A DNA stretch of 39,423 nt from CAZRHH01 sp964599885 (GCA_964599885.1 CAZRHH010000024.1:1-39423), one strand, 5' to 3'; numbered from the stretch's first letter, positions 17,401 to 24,729 are shown. The notes: generated from the sequence alone by a model not told the origin. Numbers and translations are program-made.

Positions 17401-17684
17401 GCGGCTGGAATACCCGTCGGCGTCTGCTGAACAACCGTTGCCGTCGGCGACACGATGACCGCCGTGGCGGTCGGCGTTGGCAGTTGAGGCATCGTGGCGG
17501 TCGCTGTGACGGACGACGCCTGCGCACTTGCGCGTAGGGCCCCTAACCCATGACCGTCGCTCTCGAGTATCGAGCCGTGAATCAATATGCCGAACACCAG
17601 TGCTGACAGCGCAGCGAACCGAACCAATAGTCCGGCACTGGTCGTTCCTTGTTGAGGTCCACTGCGGCGTGATGGATGTCTCAT
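11478..17684 (-). CDS. Secreted RHS-repeat protein with Cys-rich tip (polymorphic-toxin-like)
   Basis: 2068 residues from ATG 17684, which overlaps the upstream stop as ATGA. Order: Sec-type signal with hydrophobic core LLVRFAALSALVFGILI (to about residue 56); Pro/Thr/Ala linker (to about 148); ZU5-like domain (IIDSTGGVVASADGSVTLTF, to about 280); SpvB-like entry (TFNLPIQVAPGLGGSEPALG); a long array of YD repeats (for example YDSLGRVLTSTDPD) forming the RHS shell; then the core end ARFYSSGWGRFTSADPFTVD and DPFGLW near residue 1830. The 238-residue tip is Cys-rich (GPCQDELTCVGLECAGCTLL) and ends with hydrophobic segments (IVTGGTLLLVCGYVEGAIEG). No known toxin domain is seen. RHS shells encapsulate and deliver C-terminal toxins. 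A Sec signal rather than type VI features suggests surface display or Sec export. Confidence 0.9.
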   Translation of the reverse strand: MRHPSRRSGPQQGTTSAGLLVRFAALSALVFGILIHGSILESDGHGLGALRASAQASSVTATATMPQLPTPTATAVIVSPTATVVQQTPTGIPAATETAFVFHTWTPEPSPSATGTPTPTVTGTSTSTAGPTDTATATPTFTATPTPPPVVEEIIDSTGGVVASADGSVTLTFPPGATNEPLRISITDRAKTDVPEIAGAHLLSVWQFDAHAVDRGDAEVHQFGSDIAIDMSYSASDMFGLNEERLRYWTLDEQTNGWEEVATLVVDDHRWVAAVDHFSIGASSADGVILTPPTLDTAEVSASTGAATFNLPIQVAPGLGGSEPALGLSYSSGRVDAMGLIVAPGWVGTGWDLSVPSITRAVPTTIGAPGRYFLNLGGTGGELIPLATDSTKYVTRNQSFLDITHPTGCDDAVAASSVDLAAFADSAGCSWTVRDNTGRVWTFGTSANTRRYYYASNYNVRMYQWDLLNTIDVHGNKTEYSYTQIKGNRDTDISWREWVFASYPSSITYPGGKVEFELDPNLYAPVFDGPPWDFYTFSYRGDTGGSCFLGGDASNGLAKVYDLRALKRIKTFTQTSGTLLTPGYGLTSEYEFTGSIHNGPGCFSFGYRLDDVKLLGDSPGSPLMTYAFGYGTPGSLDPPTRESIHPKLANGLPYEPTQENTPYSVSNWRLKTIANSFGGEVQFAYEHADNGFFGAGTWHYSTYVVTTKTAKSRFDSASNPDVVTTYNYSGFALDQTTSGEALRPWFVIDGAGIASRGFKSSQRTTGNSRTRQEFILGYDGPPSGFPAEPTGAKELAGRVVKTEQTDAANTLFQRTTNSYLSTAVADTSNKAFFNRLASETVRFRYGTESQTTYTHSLVHGGMLTRNENQSGSASAYGCRATTNAYHYRNDATVLLLLPSTVQTKECGVPALVAETAYFYDGRQSVSATPVVGNITATRKLVSLTDADPNRRYVYTLSSYTSDGKGNVETRSVPVYGSDSSPLGDAPTVNGSAWTGGRTLTQYLAGSGFRFPEQVTNYVYVGTQLVSTQTTLYQYNLAHGSPTLITYPSGLQEGATYDRFGRMLKHWSAPDTESSPSETFDYSGWSGTAGTGVNFTTTTKRLNAAATITTTICSDGFGRETQRQIPYFKAGPNPSDLRVQRAQTIYDTRGLVANSRLFAAGTSTSCAPTAIGAYQSGSALVPNNKSQYDALGRIITTTVDDGNSPAGNVATVSAEYSDNGLFTTITIDEKGHQRASVSDFLGRLRTTTTYVGQGTPMVPAAHSVTKYEYDIVGNATKVIENDNVAVARHETVMTYDSLGRVLTSTDPDRSGNPVTSDGTSPTPWRYKFDAAGNVIEVVDARGVKTTLMYDSHNRLLSKTYDVGASGVGAQSPVTFAYDDYGTGTPCVNDNTDVGRLTSMSDATGLTRWCYDVRGREVKKEHKINAVYGNATTQAPYVINRAYDSANRPTTLTYPDGEIVSYVYDNAGGGQLVSMTSSIPGSPAYVSGAKYDHPTGQLTQITLGNSVVTNYTYDALYRLRTIETDQPIPLLPLQDLTYSYQPNGNISSITDGTTDGEDLFYKYDDLDRLTEVRKDSESGDVVASYAFANSGADLGKLTSKTEDQLVSMSYGDPDHVHAVSGTSQGDKFTYDNNGNVKSRIAGETYNYDVENRLRSWSTYPTQTDNWYDGAGALKRTWTTAPGAAGAVDQKTTYIDGIYEEHCEFGGTPVASKYYVAFGRVIAHRGADTGVTWFLADHLGSTVGTVDENYDAQRVEYYPYGGVRGGSITQEKLFTGHQLQRYSRLADYNFGARFYSSGWGRFTSADPFTVDGADRYGYVRGNPMRFTDPFGLWCMDPATVGPCQDELTCVGLECAGCTLLICDWKIGSCVLDPGAPGCCDLACQLVAIAAYCNGNPDPHDSLCFYGYNGPASSGTPGPSGGGPVARPLPDLCPSGCYSTPSGEGCWLWCIFEDSYGHASAAFTGCASGSFDDCLTAIYLLDLLPIVESCVLPAIVTGGTLLLVCGYVEGAIEGAATIGSVYQLIVSDCSAGTKLAIAATIWGSAGAGMASHGSEPLEITLYVTQTQLYSTC
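12073..12128 (+). repeat. 56-bp direct repeat, copy B
   Basis: Identical over 56 bases to 10893-10948. It encodes the Cys-rich linker at the start of the main RHS tip. Recombination between the copies would swap the tip and delete the GRAM-like gene. Confidence 0.9.
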
Positions 17685-19747
17685 TGGCGCGTGTTCACAA
17701 TCGTCGGCCCCGCCTGGGCGGGACATGTGCCCGCAACTGCAGCGGCGATTTGCAGATCGGCAACGTTTAGGGTGCCGGTCCGAACTACGTCGTAGTTTGC
17801 AAACATCTCCGCGGTCATCCCGTAGGTGGGATTTCCAACCGTTGCACCGCTAGCGTCTCTATAGTTGCCGGATGAGAACGGTGTCCAACCTGTCTTCTGG
17901 GCAATCTGTTGTAGGTCGGCCGTGTCCGCCGACCGGTTGCCCGTCACATCGCCAGCCTCTTGACCGTCGCGGCATCCATCTCGATCGCTGTCGTTGTTTG
18001 CAGGATTAGTGCCGTAGTGGAGTACTTCAAATCCGTCAGCAAGCTTTTCCGATAGCGAGTCCGTGCTATCGCTGTCCAAATCGGCATCGCCCGTCAGGGA
18101 AGAATCACCGTCGGGATTATGGTTTTGTCCATGGAAACTGGCGTCGAATATTCCCTGGGTTCGGTAAAACGTTTCCGCAGGGCCATCGCTCAAAGCGTCA
18201 CTCGAAACGGTTGGACGCGAGCTGGGATTGCCGGGGTTGGAGCCGAATTGGCATTCCGCGCCATCAAGAATGAGGTCGTTGTCCGTGTCCGGATCCAATG
18301 GATCAAGGTCGTCGGCGTCGGGCGCGGCGCTCTCATCTGGCGCGCAGAAGGACGGAGCTAGGGCGATGTGCAGCCCCTCCGCGACGTCGAGCAGCCCGTC
18401 GTTATCGTCGTCCGTGTCACACGCATCACCGAACGAGTCCTGCGAGGGATTCGTGGCGTCCCCCGTGGGCGCGCTGTTCGGATCATTGACTGAGTCGGAA
18501 TTCGTCTGCGAGGAATTGGAATGCGCCGGACAGTTGTCATCAGCGAGAGTATCGTCGACCACGCCGACCCCAACTTCATCCGAGCCGTTGTCCTGCTTGT
18601 CCAGGGAGCCGTCCGCGTCCGTATCCTGCGCAAACGGGTTCGTAAACTGGAAGAGTTCATCGTAATCAGACGCGCCATCGCCGTCAGTGTCTGCATTGCA
18701 CGGAGCGGTGCCAAGAATCTTCTCGATGCCGTCAACGAGCTTGTCGTTGTCGCCGTCTGCGGATCCGGCACACGAGCCTGAACCTTCGGCGGCGTCGCTG
18801 TCCAGAAGACAATCGCCGTCGCTGTCCGCACCGGGCGATCCAACGCTCACGCAATGGAGATCGACGATCCTCTTGATTCCGCCGTTGGTGATCCCGGGTT
18901 GGGACGTGAAGATCGACCACACCGGATAGAGTCCGGCGGTTGAGGGTGCAGTCCATTGCGTAGTTCTCATGACTGTGGTGTGACTGCCGTCCTTACAGAG
19001 AAATGTGGCGGTCGGGGGAGTTGCATCTATGCCGTGGATCATGGTCGTGGCTCGGAGGCCCGCTGCATAGGGGTGCGCTTCAGTGACGACATCAATTGGA
19101 GGCGCCACGCCATTTCGCAACGCCGCGAGGTGCATCGGAACCCCCGAGCCGAGCCAGATGTTCGACGGCTGTGCGCGTTCGTAAGAGGCGGCGCTGAACG
19201 CGGGCGGCGTGGGCTTTAGTTGATTGACATACGCCGTCGATCCCGTGGGAGCGGTGCCAATATGTACGAGCGGGTACGGGATCCATATTCCAGGCTCTGG
19301 CCAAGCTGCGGCCGGACCCTCTAGGCCCGACGTTCCAGCCAGGTCTCCTGATTCCGGCCCGCCTGCCTGCACGTCTTGGATTGTGTCGCAGAAGAGATCG
19401 TAGCGCGCCGTATAGTCCCCGACCGTACCTGTGCCAGCTGAGAAACCCCACGCCGCAGGCAGGAACATCGTTTGTACGTCAGTCAGCCGACTGCCTGCCT
19501 GGATATCGGTCGTCTGATAGAGGGTGACTGGTTGACCGGCAGCGCCGGAGGGAATGTTGCGATTCGGTGCGGGGCATTCAAGAGAGGTTGGAGCCGGCGT
19601 CGCGTTGAAGCACACACTCCAGTCGAGGGCAAAGTCTTGAATGTCGCCGAGTGGCCCGGCTTGGCTCTCATTGGGACCAGAGCCAACTCCAGACAGCACG
19701 CCTGTCGAGACGGCGATGATCAAGATCAGTGCAAAAATTCGGCGCAC
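17681..19747 (-). CDS. Secreted thrombospondin type 3 repeat / dockerin-like protein
   Basis: 688 residues from a GTG at 19747, chosen because GAGGA (19753-19757) lies 5 nt upstream; a TTG at 19798 lacks a site. The signal peptide is RRIFALILIIAVSTGVLSGV with cleavage near SQA-GPL. An N-terminal globular part of about 290 residues is unrecognised. Next come Asp-rich thrombospondin type 3 calcium repeats (DTDGDGASDYDELFQFTNP, DTDADGSLDKQDNGSD, DACDTDDDNDGLLD). The C-terminus has a dockerin-like pair, DVTGNRSADTADLQQIAQ and VVRTGTLNVADLQIAAAVAG. It probably acts outside the cell, stabilised by calcium. The RHS gene start overlaps its stop, so the two are coupled and probably act together, perhaps as anchor and effector. 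Confidence 0.85.
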   Translation of the reverse strand: MRRIFALILIIAVSTGVLSGVGSGPNESQAGPLGDIQDFALDWSVCFNATPAPTSLECPAPNRNIPSGAAGQPVTLYQTTDIQAGSRLTDVQTMFLPAAWGFSAGTGTVGDYTARYDLFCDTIQDVQAGGPESGDLAGTSGLEGPAAAWPEPGIWIPYPLVHIGTAPTGSTAYVNQLKPTPPAFSAASYERAQPSNIWLGSGVPMHLAALRNGVAPPIDVVTEAHPYAAGLRATTMIHGIDATPPTATFLCKDGSHTTVMRTTQWTAPSTAGLYPVWSIFTSQPGITNGGIKRIVDLHCVSVGSPGADSDGDCLLDSDAAEGSGSCAGSADGDNDKLVDGIEKILGTAPCNADTDGDGASDYDELFQFTNPFAQDTDADGSLDKQDNGSDEVGVGVVDDTLADDNCPAHSNSSQTNSDSVNDPNSAPTGDATNPSQDSFGDACDTDDDNDGLLDVAEGLHIALAPSFCAPDESAAPDADDLDPLDPDTDNDLILDGAECQFGSNPGNPSSRPTVSSDALSDGPAETFYRTQGIFDASFHGQNHNPDGDSSLTGDADLDSDSTDSLSEKLADGFEVLHYGTNPANNDSDRDGCRDGQEAGDVTGNRSADTADLQQIAQKTGWTPFSSGNYRDASGATVGNPTYGMTAEMFANYDVVRTGTLNVADLQIAAAVAGTCPAQAGPTIVNTRQ

Positions 19748-20002
19748 AGGTGTCCTCGCCGCGCAGAGGGCGATTATTCGCGCCCTGCGCCACCGCAAAC
19801 TAAGACCGAGGAGTATGGCGTTGGCGCGATACTAATCGTCGCGCTCTCGCTTGTCAACTAGTTGAGAGGTTTGTTTTCACATACGGGGCCAACGAGCAAT
19901 CAAACCATCTCGCGCTGCCTTCACCATCGCCACATGGTGTCAGCCGAGAGCAGACGGTAAGGTGACGCCCGACCCGCAACGCACCCGAAGGGAACAAGTC
20001 CC

Positions 20003-20842
20003 ATGGCTGTCGTGTTGATCACAGGATCGAGCAGCGGCTTCGGCAAACTAGCCGCGCTCGAATTCGCGCGTCGCGGCGATGACGTCTTCGCGTCGATGCG
20101 AAATACAGCCAAAGGCGACGCTCTCGTCAGCGAGGCAAAGGCAGCCAATCTCGCGGTGAAGATTGTCGCCCTCGATGTCGCAAGTCGTTTATCCGTCGAT
20201 ACCGCCGTCGAAAACGTGCTGAAAGAAGCAGGGCGTATCGACGTACTCATCAATAACGCCGGCGTCGGCATTCATGGTCCGATCGAAGACTGCGACGATG
20301 ACGAGATTCTCGCTGTGCTTGAGACGAACGTTCTTGGGGTGATTCGCGTGGCAAGGGCCGTCGCCCCTCACATGCGCGCACAAAGCAGCGGGACGATCAT
20401 CAACGTCAGCTCTCTGGCCGGGAAGGTGTCGGCGCCCTTCGGTGGCGTCTATTCAGCGAGCAAGCATGCGGTTGAGGCGCTGAGCGACTCGCTGTATTTC
20501 GAGCTGCACCCCTTTGGCGTCCGCGTGATCGTCGTCGAGCCGGGCGGCTTCGAGACGGAGTTCGGGGCGAATCGGATACTCGCGCGGCGCTTCAATGAAG
20601 GTTCGCCGTACGCCCAGTTCGAGCAGCGCTTCAACGCATCGTCGTCCAAGCTACCTGGCGCTGACCAACGCGAAAGCGCGCAAAAGGTTGCGGACGTGAT
20701 CGTGGACGCCGCCAAGTCCGACGCACCGAAGCGGCGATACCTCGTCGGCCAGGATGCAGAGACGATCGGTGCGCTTGCCAAGCAAATGTCGGATGAAGAT
20801 TTCGAGAAGGCCATGAGGACGGTGCTCGACTTCTGGCACTAG
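20003..20842 (+). CDS. Short-chain dehydrogenase/reductase (classical SDR)
   Basis: 279 residues. Cofactor motif TGSSSGFG at 8-15, NNAG near 88-91, catalytic Ser in INVSSLAGK and the Tyr-x3-Lys pair YSASK. The C-terminal VVEPGGFETEF and helical tail match classical SDRs of the oxidoreductase/ketoreductase sort. The Arg in SMRN after strand 2 suggests NADP preference, which is an inference. GAAGGGAAC lies upstream of the ATG. It is convergent with the recombinase gene, with 8 nt between stops. The substrate cannot be read from sequence. Confidence 0.9.
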   Translation: MAVVLITGSSSGFGKLAALEFARRGDDVFASMRNTAKGDALVSEAKAANLAVKIVALDVASRLSVDTAVENVLKEAGRIDVLINNAGVGIHGPIEDCDDDEILAVLETNVLGVIRVARAVAPHMRAQSSGTIINVSSLAGKVSAPFGGVYSASKHAVEALSDSLYFELHPFGVRVIVVEPGGFETEFGANRILARRFNEGSPYAQFEQRFNASSSKLPGADQRESAQKVADVIVDAAKSDAPKRRYLVGQDAETIGALAKQMSDEDFEKAMRTVLDFWH

Positions 20843-20860
20843 CGGCGTGGCTACACGCCG
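20843..20860. terminator. Hairpin shared by convergent genes
   Basis: CGGCGTG, loop GCTA, CACGCCG: a perfect 7-bp stem spanning the 8-nt gap and the recombinase stop codon. No T-run on either side, so a terminator role is tentative. Confidence 0.4.
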
Positions 20861-21783
20861 ATCGCAGCAGCCACCCTCGACCATGATCCGTCGGCATCGC
20901 CCTCCAGCCGGCGTAAGTAGATCGACGTGACGGCCAGCGATGAGTGGTCGAGGAACCGCGAAACGTCCTCGATGCTCTCGCCCGCATCGCGCCGAAGTTT
21001 GGCCGCCGAGTGACGGAAGATGTGTACACCCGCTGGTGGCAGACCCGCAAGACGGAAATAGCGTTGCAGGTTGCCGTAGAAGGTGCCGCTCGTGATCCCG
21101 CGTGTGTCGCCGCGCCGTGCGGGCCACAGTGACGCATGCGGCGGCATGTCCGCGATGTCCCAACCAAACGCCGACAGCGCCAACACGGCGGCGTCGTAGG
21201 CGGGCTGTGGCAGCTCGCGCTTACCGTTCTTGCCACCCTTGCCGCGGTAGCGGTACCAGACACGACCATCCTCGATCGTGACGTCGTCGAGCTTCAGGTT
21301 GAGTACCTCGGCGCGCCGTCGCCCGGTGAGGGTCAGCGTCAGGACGATCGCCCGATCGCGCAGGCCGACGGGCGTGACAGGAATCGCGGCGAGCAACTGT
21401 CGGATGTTGTCGCCCGAGAGACCGCGCGGCGGTGACGGCTGCACCTTCGGTCGTTCGAGTGCGTCGCAGGGATTGGAGGTTGCCGCGCCCATGCGGAGCA
21501 GGAACCGGTAGAAGCTGCTGAGGCAGGCGAGCCGCGCGCCGATCGTGACCTGCGACGGCTGCTTGCCCGAGAGGCCAGCGCCGTACCCCCAGACGAAGAC
21601 TTCGGCGCTGGTGACGCGGTCCGGCGGCTTACCGACCGCGCCGAAGAAGTGCTGCAGCATGCGGCTGTACCCGACGACGGTGCGGCGGCTGCCGCTGCGG
21701 CGTTCCTTCTCGGCGAGGAACGCGTAGAGGCTGCGCTCCCAGCCCTCGGCGGTGTTGTCGAACGTGGTGATCGTGGACTGCAT
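20851..21783 (-). CDS. Tyrosine recombinase, XerC/XerD-like
   Basis: 310 residues from ATG 21783 (AGGAGG 9 nt upstream; the in-frame ATG at 21813 would place that site inside the gene). A SAM-like core-binding domain lies at about 8-105 (YSRMLQHFFGAVG, LSSFYRFLLRMG, NPCDALERPK). The catalytic domain shows Arg in TGRRRAEVLNLKLDD, Lys in RGKGGKNGKRELP, His-x2-Arg in HIFRHSAAKLRRDAG, His in FLDHSSLAVT and Tyr in SIYLRRLEG. There is no arm-binding N-terminal domain, so it is XerCD-like rather than a phage integrase. It has no partner recombinase nearby. Cargo mobility of the region is possible. Confidence 0.9.
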   Translation of the reverse strand: MQSTITTFDNTAEGWERSLYAFLAEKERRSGSRRTVVGYSRMLQHFFGAVGKPPDRVTSAEVFVWGYGAGLSGKQPSQVTIGARLACLSSFYRFLLRMGAATSNPCDALERPKVQPSPPRGLSGDNIRQLLAAIPVTPVGLRDRAIVLTLTLTGRRRAEVLNLKLDDVTIEDGRVWYRYRGKGGKNGKRELPQPAYDAAVLALSAFGWDIADMPPHASLWPARRGDTRGITSGTFYGNLQRYFRLAGLPPAGVHIFRHSAAKLRRDAGESIEDVSRFLDHSSLAVTSIYLRRLEGDADGSWSRVAAAIGV

Positions 21784-21885
21784 GGCGATGCCCCTCCTCG
21801 AAGGCGTCACCATGATTGCGTTGTGTGCGACGAAGTCAAGTCTCCGGCGATCTGGACGAGCATGCGCAGAACGCGCCCGGCGAAT

Positions 21886-22045
21886 CGGTAGTGGGTCAGT
21901 TTGATTTACCGGATGACAAGGACACCAGAAACGACGAGCAAGATGAGGACAAGCAGGACAATGACCACGAGGTTGCTGCTACTCATTGATTCCTCCATAA
22001 GACTAACGTTTGTCCAATAACGTACAGAGTACTGACCCACTACCG
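21886..22045. repeat. 15-bp inverted repeat around a micro-gene
   Basis: CGGTAGTGGGTCAGT at 21886-21900 recurs as an exact reverse complement at 22031-22045. Between them lies little more than the 26-codon membrane protein gene and its leader. The layout resembles a tiny terminal-repeat element. I see no clear target-site duplication. Confidence 0.6.
21906..21986 (-). CDS. 26-residue single-pass membrane protein
   Basis: A micro-gene: Met-Ser-Ser-Ser-Asn followed by an unbroken hydrophobic helix LVVIVLLVLILLVVSGVLVI and a final Arg. GGAGG lies 5-6 nt before the ATG at 21986, an unusually good site for this window. The protein is one transmembrane helix with a short polar N-terminus and almost no C-terminal tail. 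Families of such tiny hydrophobic proteins include stress-induced membrane peptides and type I toxin peptides. I cannot assign it to either. It is enclosed by an exact 15-bp inverted repeat. Confidence 0.65.
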   Translation of the reverse strand: MSSSNLVVIVLLVLILLVVSGVLVIR

Positions 22046-22204
22046 GCGAATCTGGTGTCTTGACGTGTCGCGAGAGGGGCGTACCATAACCTTGCACCCC
22101 GAGAGGGGAGCGCGGCGGGGTGGGCTGGCCGATGGAGGCGGGGCCGGAGGCTAGTCTATCCCTCATCTCATTTGACTCTGGCGTGGCTGCGGCGGCAGAC
22201 CCTC

Positions 22205-22250
22205 CGGAGGGTGGCGGGGAGCGTCCTTGCTCAGGACGCCACGTCCTCCG
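22205..22250. other. 46-nt stem-loop of unknown role
   Basis: CGGAGGGTGGCG (22205-22216) pairs with CGCCAC (22237-22242) and CCTCCG (22245-22250) across a 2-nt bulge, giving a 12-bp stem; an inner TCCT/AGGA extends it. No T-run follows on either strand, so it is not an ordinary terminator. Possibly a structured leader RNA or a DNA cruciform. Confidence 0.5.
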
Positions 22251-22511
22251 AAGGATCACTCGCAGGATAAGTCCGTCGCGACGAGACGTGTGGCTTTATT
22301 ATGTGTGCTGCCTCTCCCGTTTGCGGTTGTCGGGACGCTGTGGACCTCGTCGCGCTTCAGCGGTTCAGAAGACGGCGCATCGAGCCGACGCGCGTACCGG
22401 CGCGATTGGCCCGCTAGGCAATGCCCACGATATTGGCGTCGTGTCGGACGAAGTCAAGGTTTGCCGAGATCTCGGCTTGAGGGAGACGGTACGCGAAGAG
22501 GAGTAGAACGC

Positions 22512-22517
22512 TATAAT
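22512..22517 (+). promoter_or_regulatory. -10 box placed for a leaderless transcript
   Basis: A perfect TATAAT ends 7 nt before the ATG of the restriction-modification gene at 22525. If used, transcription would start at or next to the ATG. No good -35 hexamer is seen at 16-18 nt. The GAGGAG near 22499 is too far for translation. Confidence 0.4.
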
Positions 22518-22524
22518 CGCGCGC

Positions 22525-24729
22525 ATGGAAGCTGCTGCGTTCGTCCGGAAGTGGGCTGCATCGACACGCAGCGAGCGTGCGGCGTCGCAAGAGCACTTCA
22601 TCAACCTCTGCGAGCTACTCGGCGAGGACACCCCGAACAGCGATCCCTCCGGCGACTACTACGCCTTCGAGAAGGGGACGAAGACCACCGACGGCGACGG
22701 CTGGGCAGACGTCTGGCAAAAGGCGCACTTCGCTTGGGAGTACAAAGGCAAGCACAAGGATCTCGTCGCGGCCTACGCGCAGATCCAGAAGTATCGGGAG
22801 GCGCTCGATAACCCGCCGCTCCTCGTCGTCTGCGACCTTGAACGCTTTGAGGTACACACGAACTGGACGAGTAACGAGAGCTGGATCTACAAGTTCGGGA
22901 GCGCCGACATCGCGACCGGCGAACACGTCGCCGTCGAGACGATCGTCGGTGCGCCAGCGCGCGATGCGCCAGAACTCACCGCGTTGCAAGTGCTAAAGGC
23001 GCTGTTCCGCGAACCAGACTTGCTGAAGCCGCAGCGGACACGCGACGAGATTACGAGGGACGCGGCGAAGAAGTTCGGCGACATCAGTAAGGCGCTGCGC
23101 GATTGGGGCGTGGCCGAAGAACTGATGGCCGGATTCATCATGCGGCTCGTCTTTTGCATGTTCGCCACCGATGTCGGTCTGCTCCCGCGCCAGACGTTCT
23201 CCGAGATCATCCGCGTCCACAAGAAAAGCGGCGACGCGCCGAACTTCCGCAAGCATCTGTCCGATCTCTTCGCGGCCATGAACACCGGCGGCGACGTGCT
23301 GATGCATCGCATCCCGCACTTCAACGGGCGGCTGTTCGAGGGCAGCGACGTACCCGAGGCGATCACCGCACAGGAGATCCACATCCTCGCCGACCTTGAC
23401 GCGATGAACTGGGCCGATGTCGAGCCATCGATATTCGGCACGTTGTTCGAGTGGGTGATCGATCCCAAGCAGCGGAAGATGCTTGGCGCACACTACACGT
23501 CGCGCGATGATATCGAGCTGATCGTCGAGCCGGTGCTGATGGAGCCGCTGCGACACGAGTGGCGACTGGCGCAAGTCGCGATCGCCAACGCTATCGACAA
23601 AGCCCGCGCGAGCCGCGCGAAACCCGAGACCTGGCGCGCCAGCGCCCGAGCGTCGCTTAAGAAGATGCAGGATCGCATCGCGTCAATCCGCGTGCTCGAC
23701 CCGGCGTGTGGGTCGGGCAACTTCCTCTACGTTTCGCTCGGGCTGCTGAAGGCGCTCGAGAAAGAGATCATCGCGTTCGGTGCGGCGTACGAGATCGCGA
23801 TCAAGCCACGCGTGCATCCGAAGCAGTTGTACGGGATCGAGACGAACGCGCTGGCGCACCAACTGGCATCGATCGTGATCTGGATCGGCTACTTGCAGTG
23901 GAAGAGCCAGAACGCGATGCCGCTGCTCGACGAGGATCCGATCTTGCAGCCGCTCGACAATATCGCCGGCAAGGACGCGTTGCTCGATCTGCCGAACGGC
24001 AAGCGGGCGAAGGAAGTGGCGTGGCCCGAAGCCGACGTGATCATCGGCAACCCGCCGTTCGTTGGCGGCAAGCTGCTCAAGACCCGCCTTGGCGATGACT
24101 ACGTCGAAGAGCTGTTCGCGGTGTACGAGGGCCGCGTCGCGCGCGAGAGCGATCTCTGCTGCTACTGGTTCGAGAAAGCCCGCGACGCGATCGAAACGAA
24201 GCGTGCGAAGCGTGCGGGGTTGCTCGCCACACAGGCGATCCGAGGCGGCGCGAACCGTAAAGTGCTGGAACGTATCAAGGAAACGGGCGACATCTTCTAC
24301 GCGCAGGCGGACCGCCCGTGGGTGCAAGACGGCGTCGCCGTGCGCGTCTCGATGATCGGCTTTGACGGCGGCACCGAGACGCGCCGCCTCCTCAACGAAG
24401 AAACCGACGGCGACGCCCGCAACGCCCTACTCCGCTCTCGTGCCGTCGAGGGCATCAACGCAAACCTCACGTATCAATCCGACACGACGACAGCGCGGCG
24501 GCTGCGAGAGAATTTGGGAATTTGTTTCCAGGGGCCTGTGGTGGTGGGGCCCTTCGATATCCCGCCGCCGGCAGCGAAGAAGATGCTTGAGCACTCAAAC
24601 CCCCACGGGAAGCCGAATTCCGACGTGATCTTCCCTGTCGTGAATGCTTCCGACCTAACCGGGCGCTCACGGGGGCTGGAGCATCATCGACTTCAGGCAG
24701 CGAACGTTAGAGGAAGCCGCAATGTATGA
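22525..24729 (+). CDS. MmeI-type (type IIL) restriction-modification protein, N-terminal and methyltransferase part
   Basis: 734 residues before a frameshift. MmeI-like enzymes join nuclease, N6-adenine methyltransferase and target recognition in one chain. The nuclease motif is Asp62-x9-Glu72-Tyr-Lys74 (ADVWQKAHFAWEYKGK), the D-x9-ExK spacing of MmeI. A helical spacer lies at about 150-330, ending in GAHYTSRDDIELIVEPVL. Methyltransferase motif I is DPACGSGN (392-399) and motif IV is NPPF (509-512). The recognition domain starts around 620. Near residue 715 the frame departs from the family: GRSRGLEHH should read GRSR-G-WSIIDF, which is found in the next frame. One extra G in the run at 24671-24675 accounts for it. 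Confidence 0.9.
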   Translation: MEAAAFVRKWAASTRSERAASQEHFINLCELLGEDTPNSDPSGDYYAFEKGTKTTDGDGWADVWQKAHFAWEYKGKHKDLVAAYAQIQKYREALDNPPLLVVCDLERFEVHTNWTSNESWIYKFGSADIATGEHVAVETIVGAPARDAPELTALQVLKALFREPDLLKPQRTRDEITRDAAKKFGDISKALRDWGVAEELMAGFIMRLVFCMFATDVGLLPRQTFSEIIRVHKKSGDAPNFRKHLSDLFAAMNTGGDVLMHRIPHFNGRLFEGSDVPEAITAQEIHILADLDAMNWADVEPSIFGTLFEWVIDPKQRKMLGAHYTSRDDIELIVEPVLMEPLRHEWRLAQVAIANAIDKARASRAKPETWRASARASLKKMQDRIASIRVLDPACGSGNFLYVSLGLLKALEKEIIAFGAAYEIAIKPRVHPKQLYGIETNALAHQLASIVIWIGYLQWKSQNAMPLLDEDPILQPLDNIAGKDALLDLPNGKRAKEVAWPEADVIIGNPPFVGGKLLKTRLGDDYVEELFAVYEGRVARESDLCCYWFEKARDAIETKRAKRAGLLATQAIRGGANRKVLERIKETGDIFYAQADRPWVQDGVAVRVSMIGFDGGTETRRLLNEETDGDARNALLRSRAVEGINANLTYQSDTTTARRLRENLGICFQGPVVVGPFDIPPPAAKKMLEHSNPHGKPNSDVIFPVVNASDLTGRSRGLEHHRLQAANVRGSRNV

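Larger units (their letters stand above)
21808..22475 (+). repeat. Diverged direct repeat pair
   Basis: 21808-21840 and 22426-22458 match at 26 of 33 positions by my count, ending in the shared GACGAAGTCAAG, with weaker similarity for about 15 more bases (GGCGATCTGG, GAGATCTCGG). They bracket the 26-residue membrane protein gene and the hairpin. Role unknown. Confidence 0.5.
22046..22524. other. Intergenic stretch before the restriction gene
   Basis: Nearly 480 bases with no credible gene on either strand. It holds a strong hairpin (22205-22250), the second copy of a diverged direct repeat (22426-22475) and a TATAAT box next to the following start codon. Confidence 0.5.

Noticed and set aside
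17220..17520. Tandem DNA repeat
   Set aside because: Low-complexity codons of a Pro/Thr/Ala linker in the RHS protein, not an exact repeat unit.
22120..22506. 128-codon open frame before the restriction gene
   Set aside because: Composition is not gene-like, it spans a strong hairpin and a repeat, and no ribosome site precedes it.
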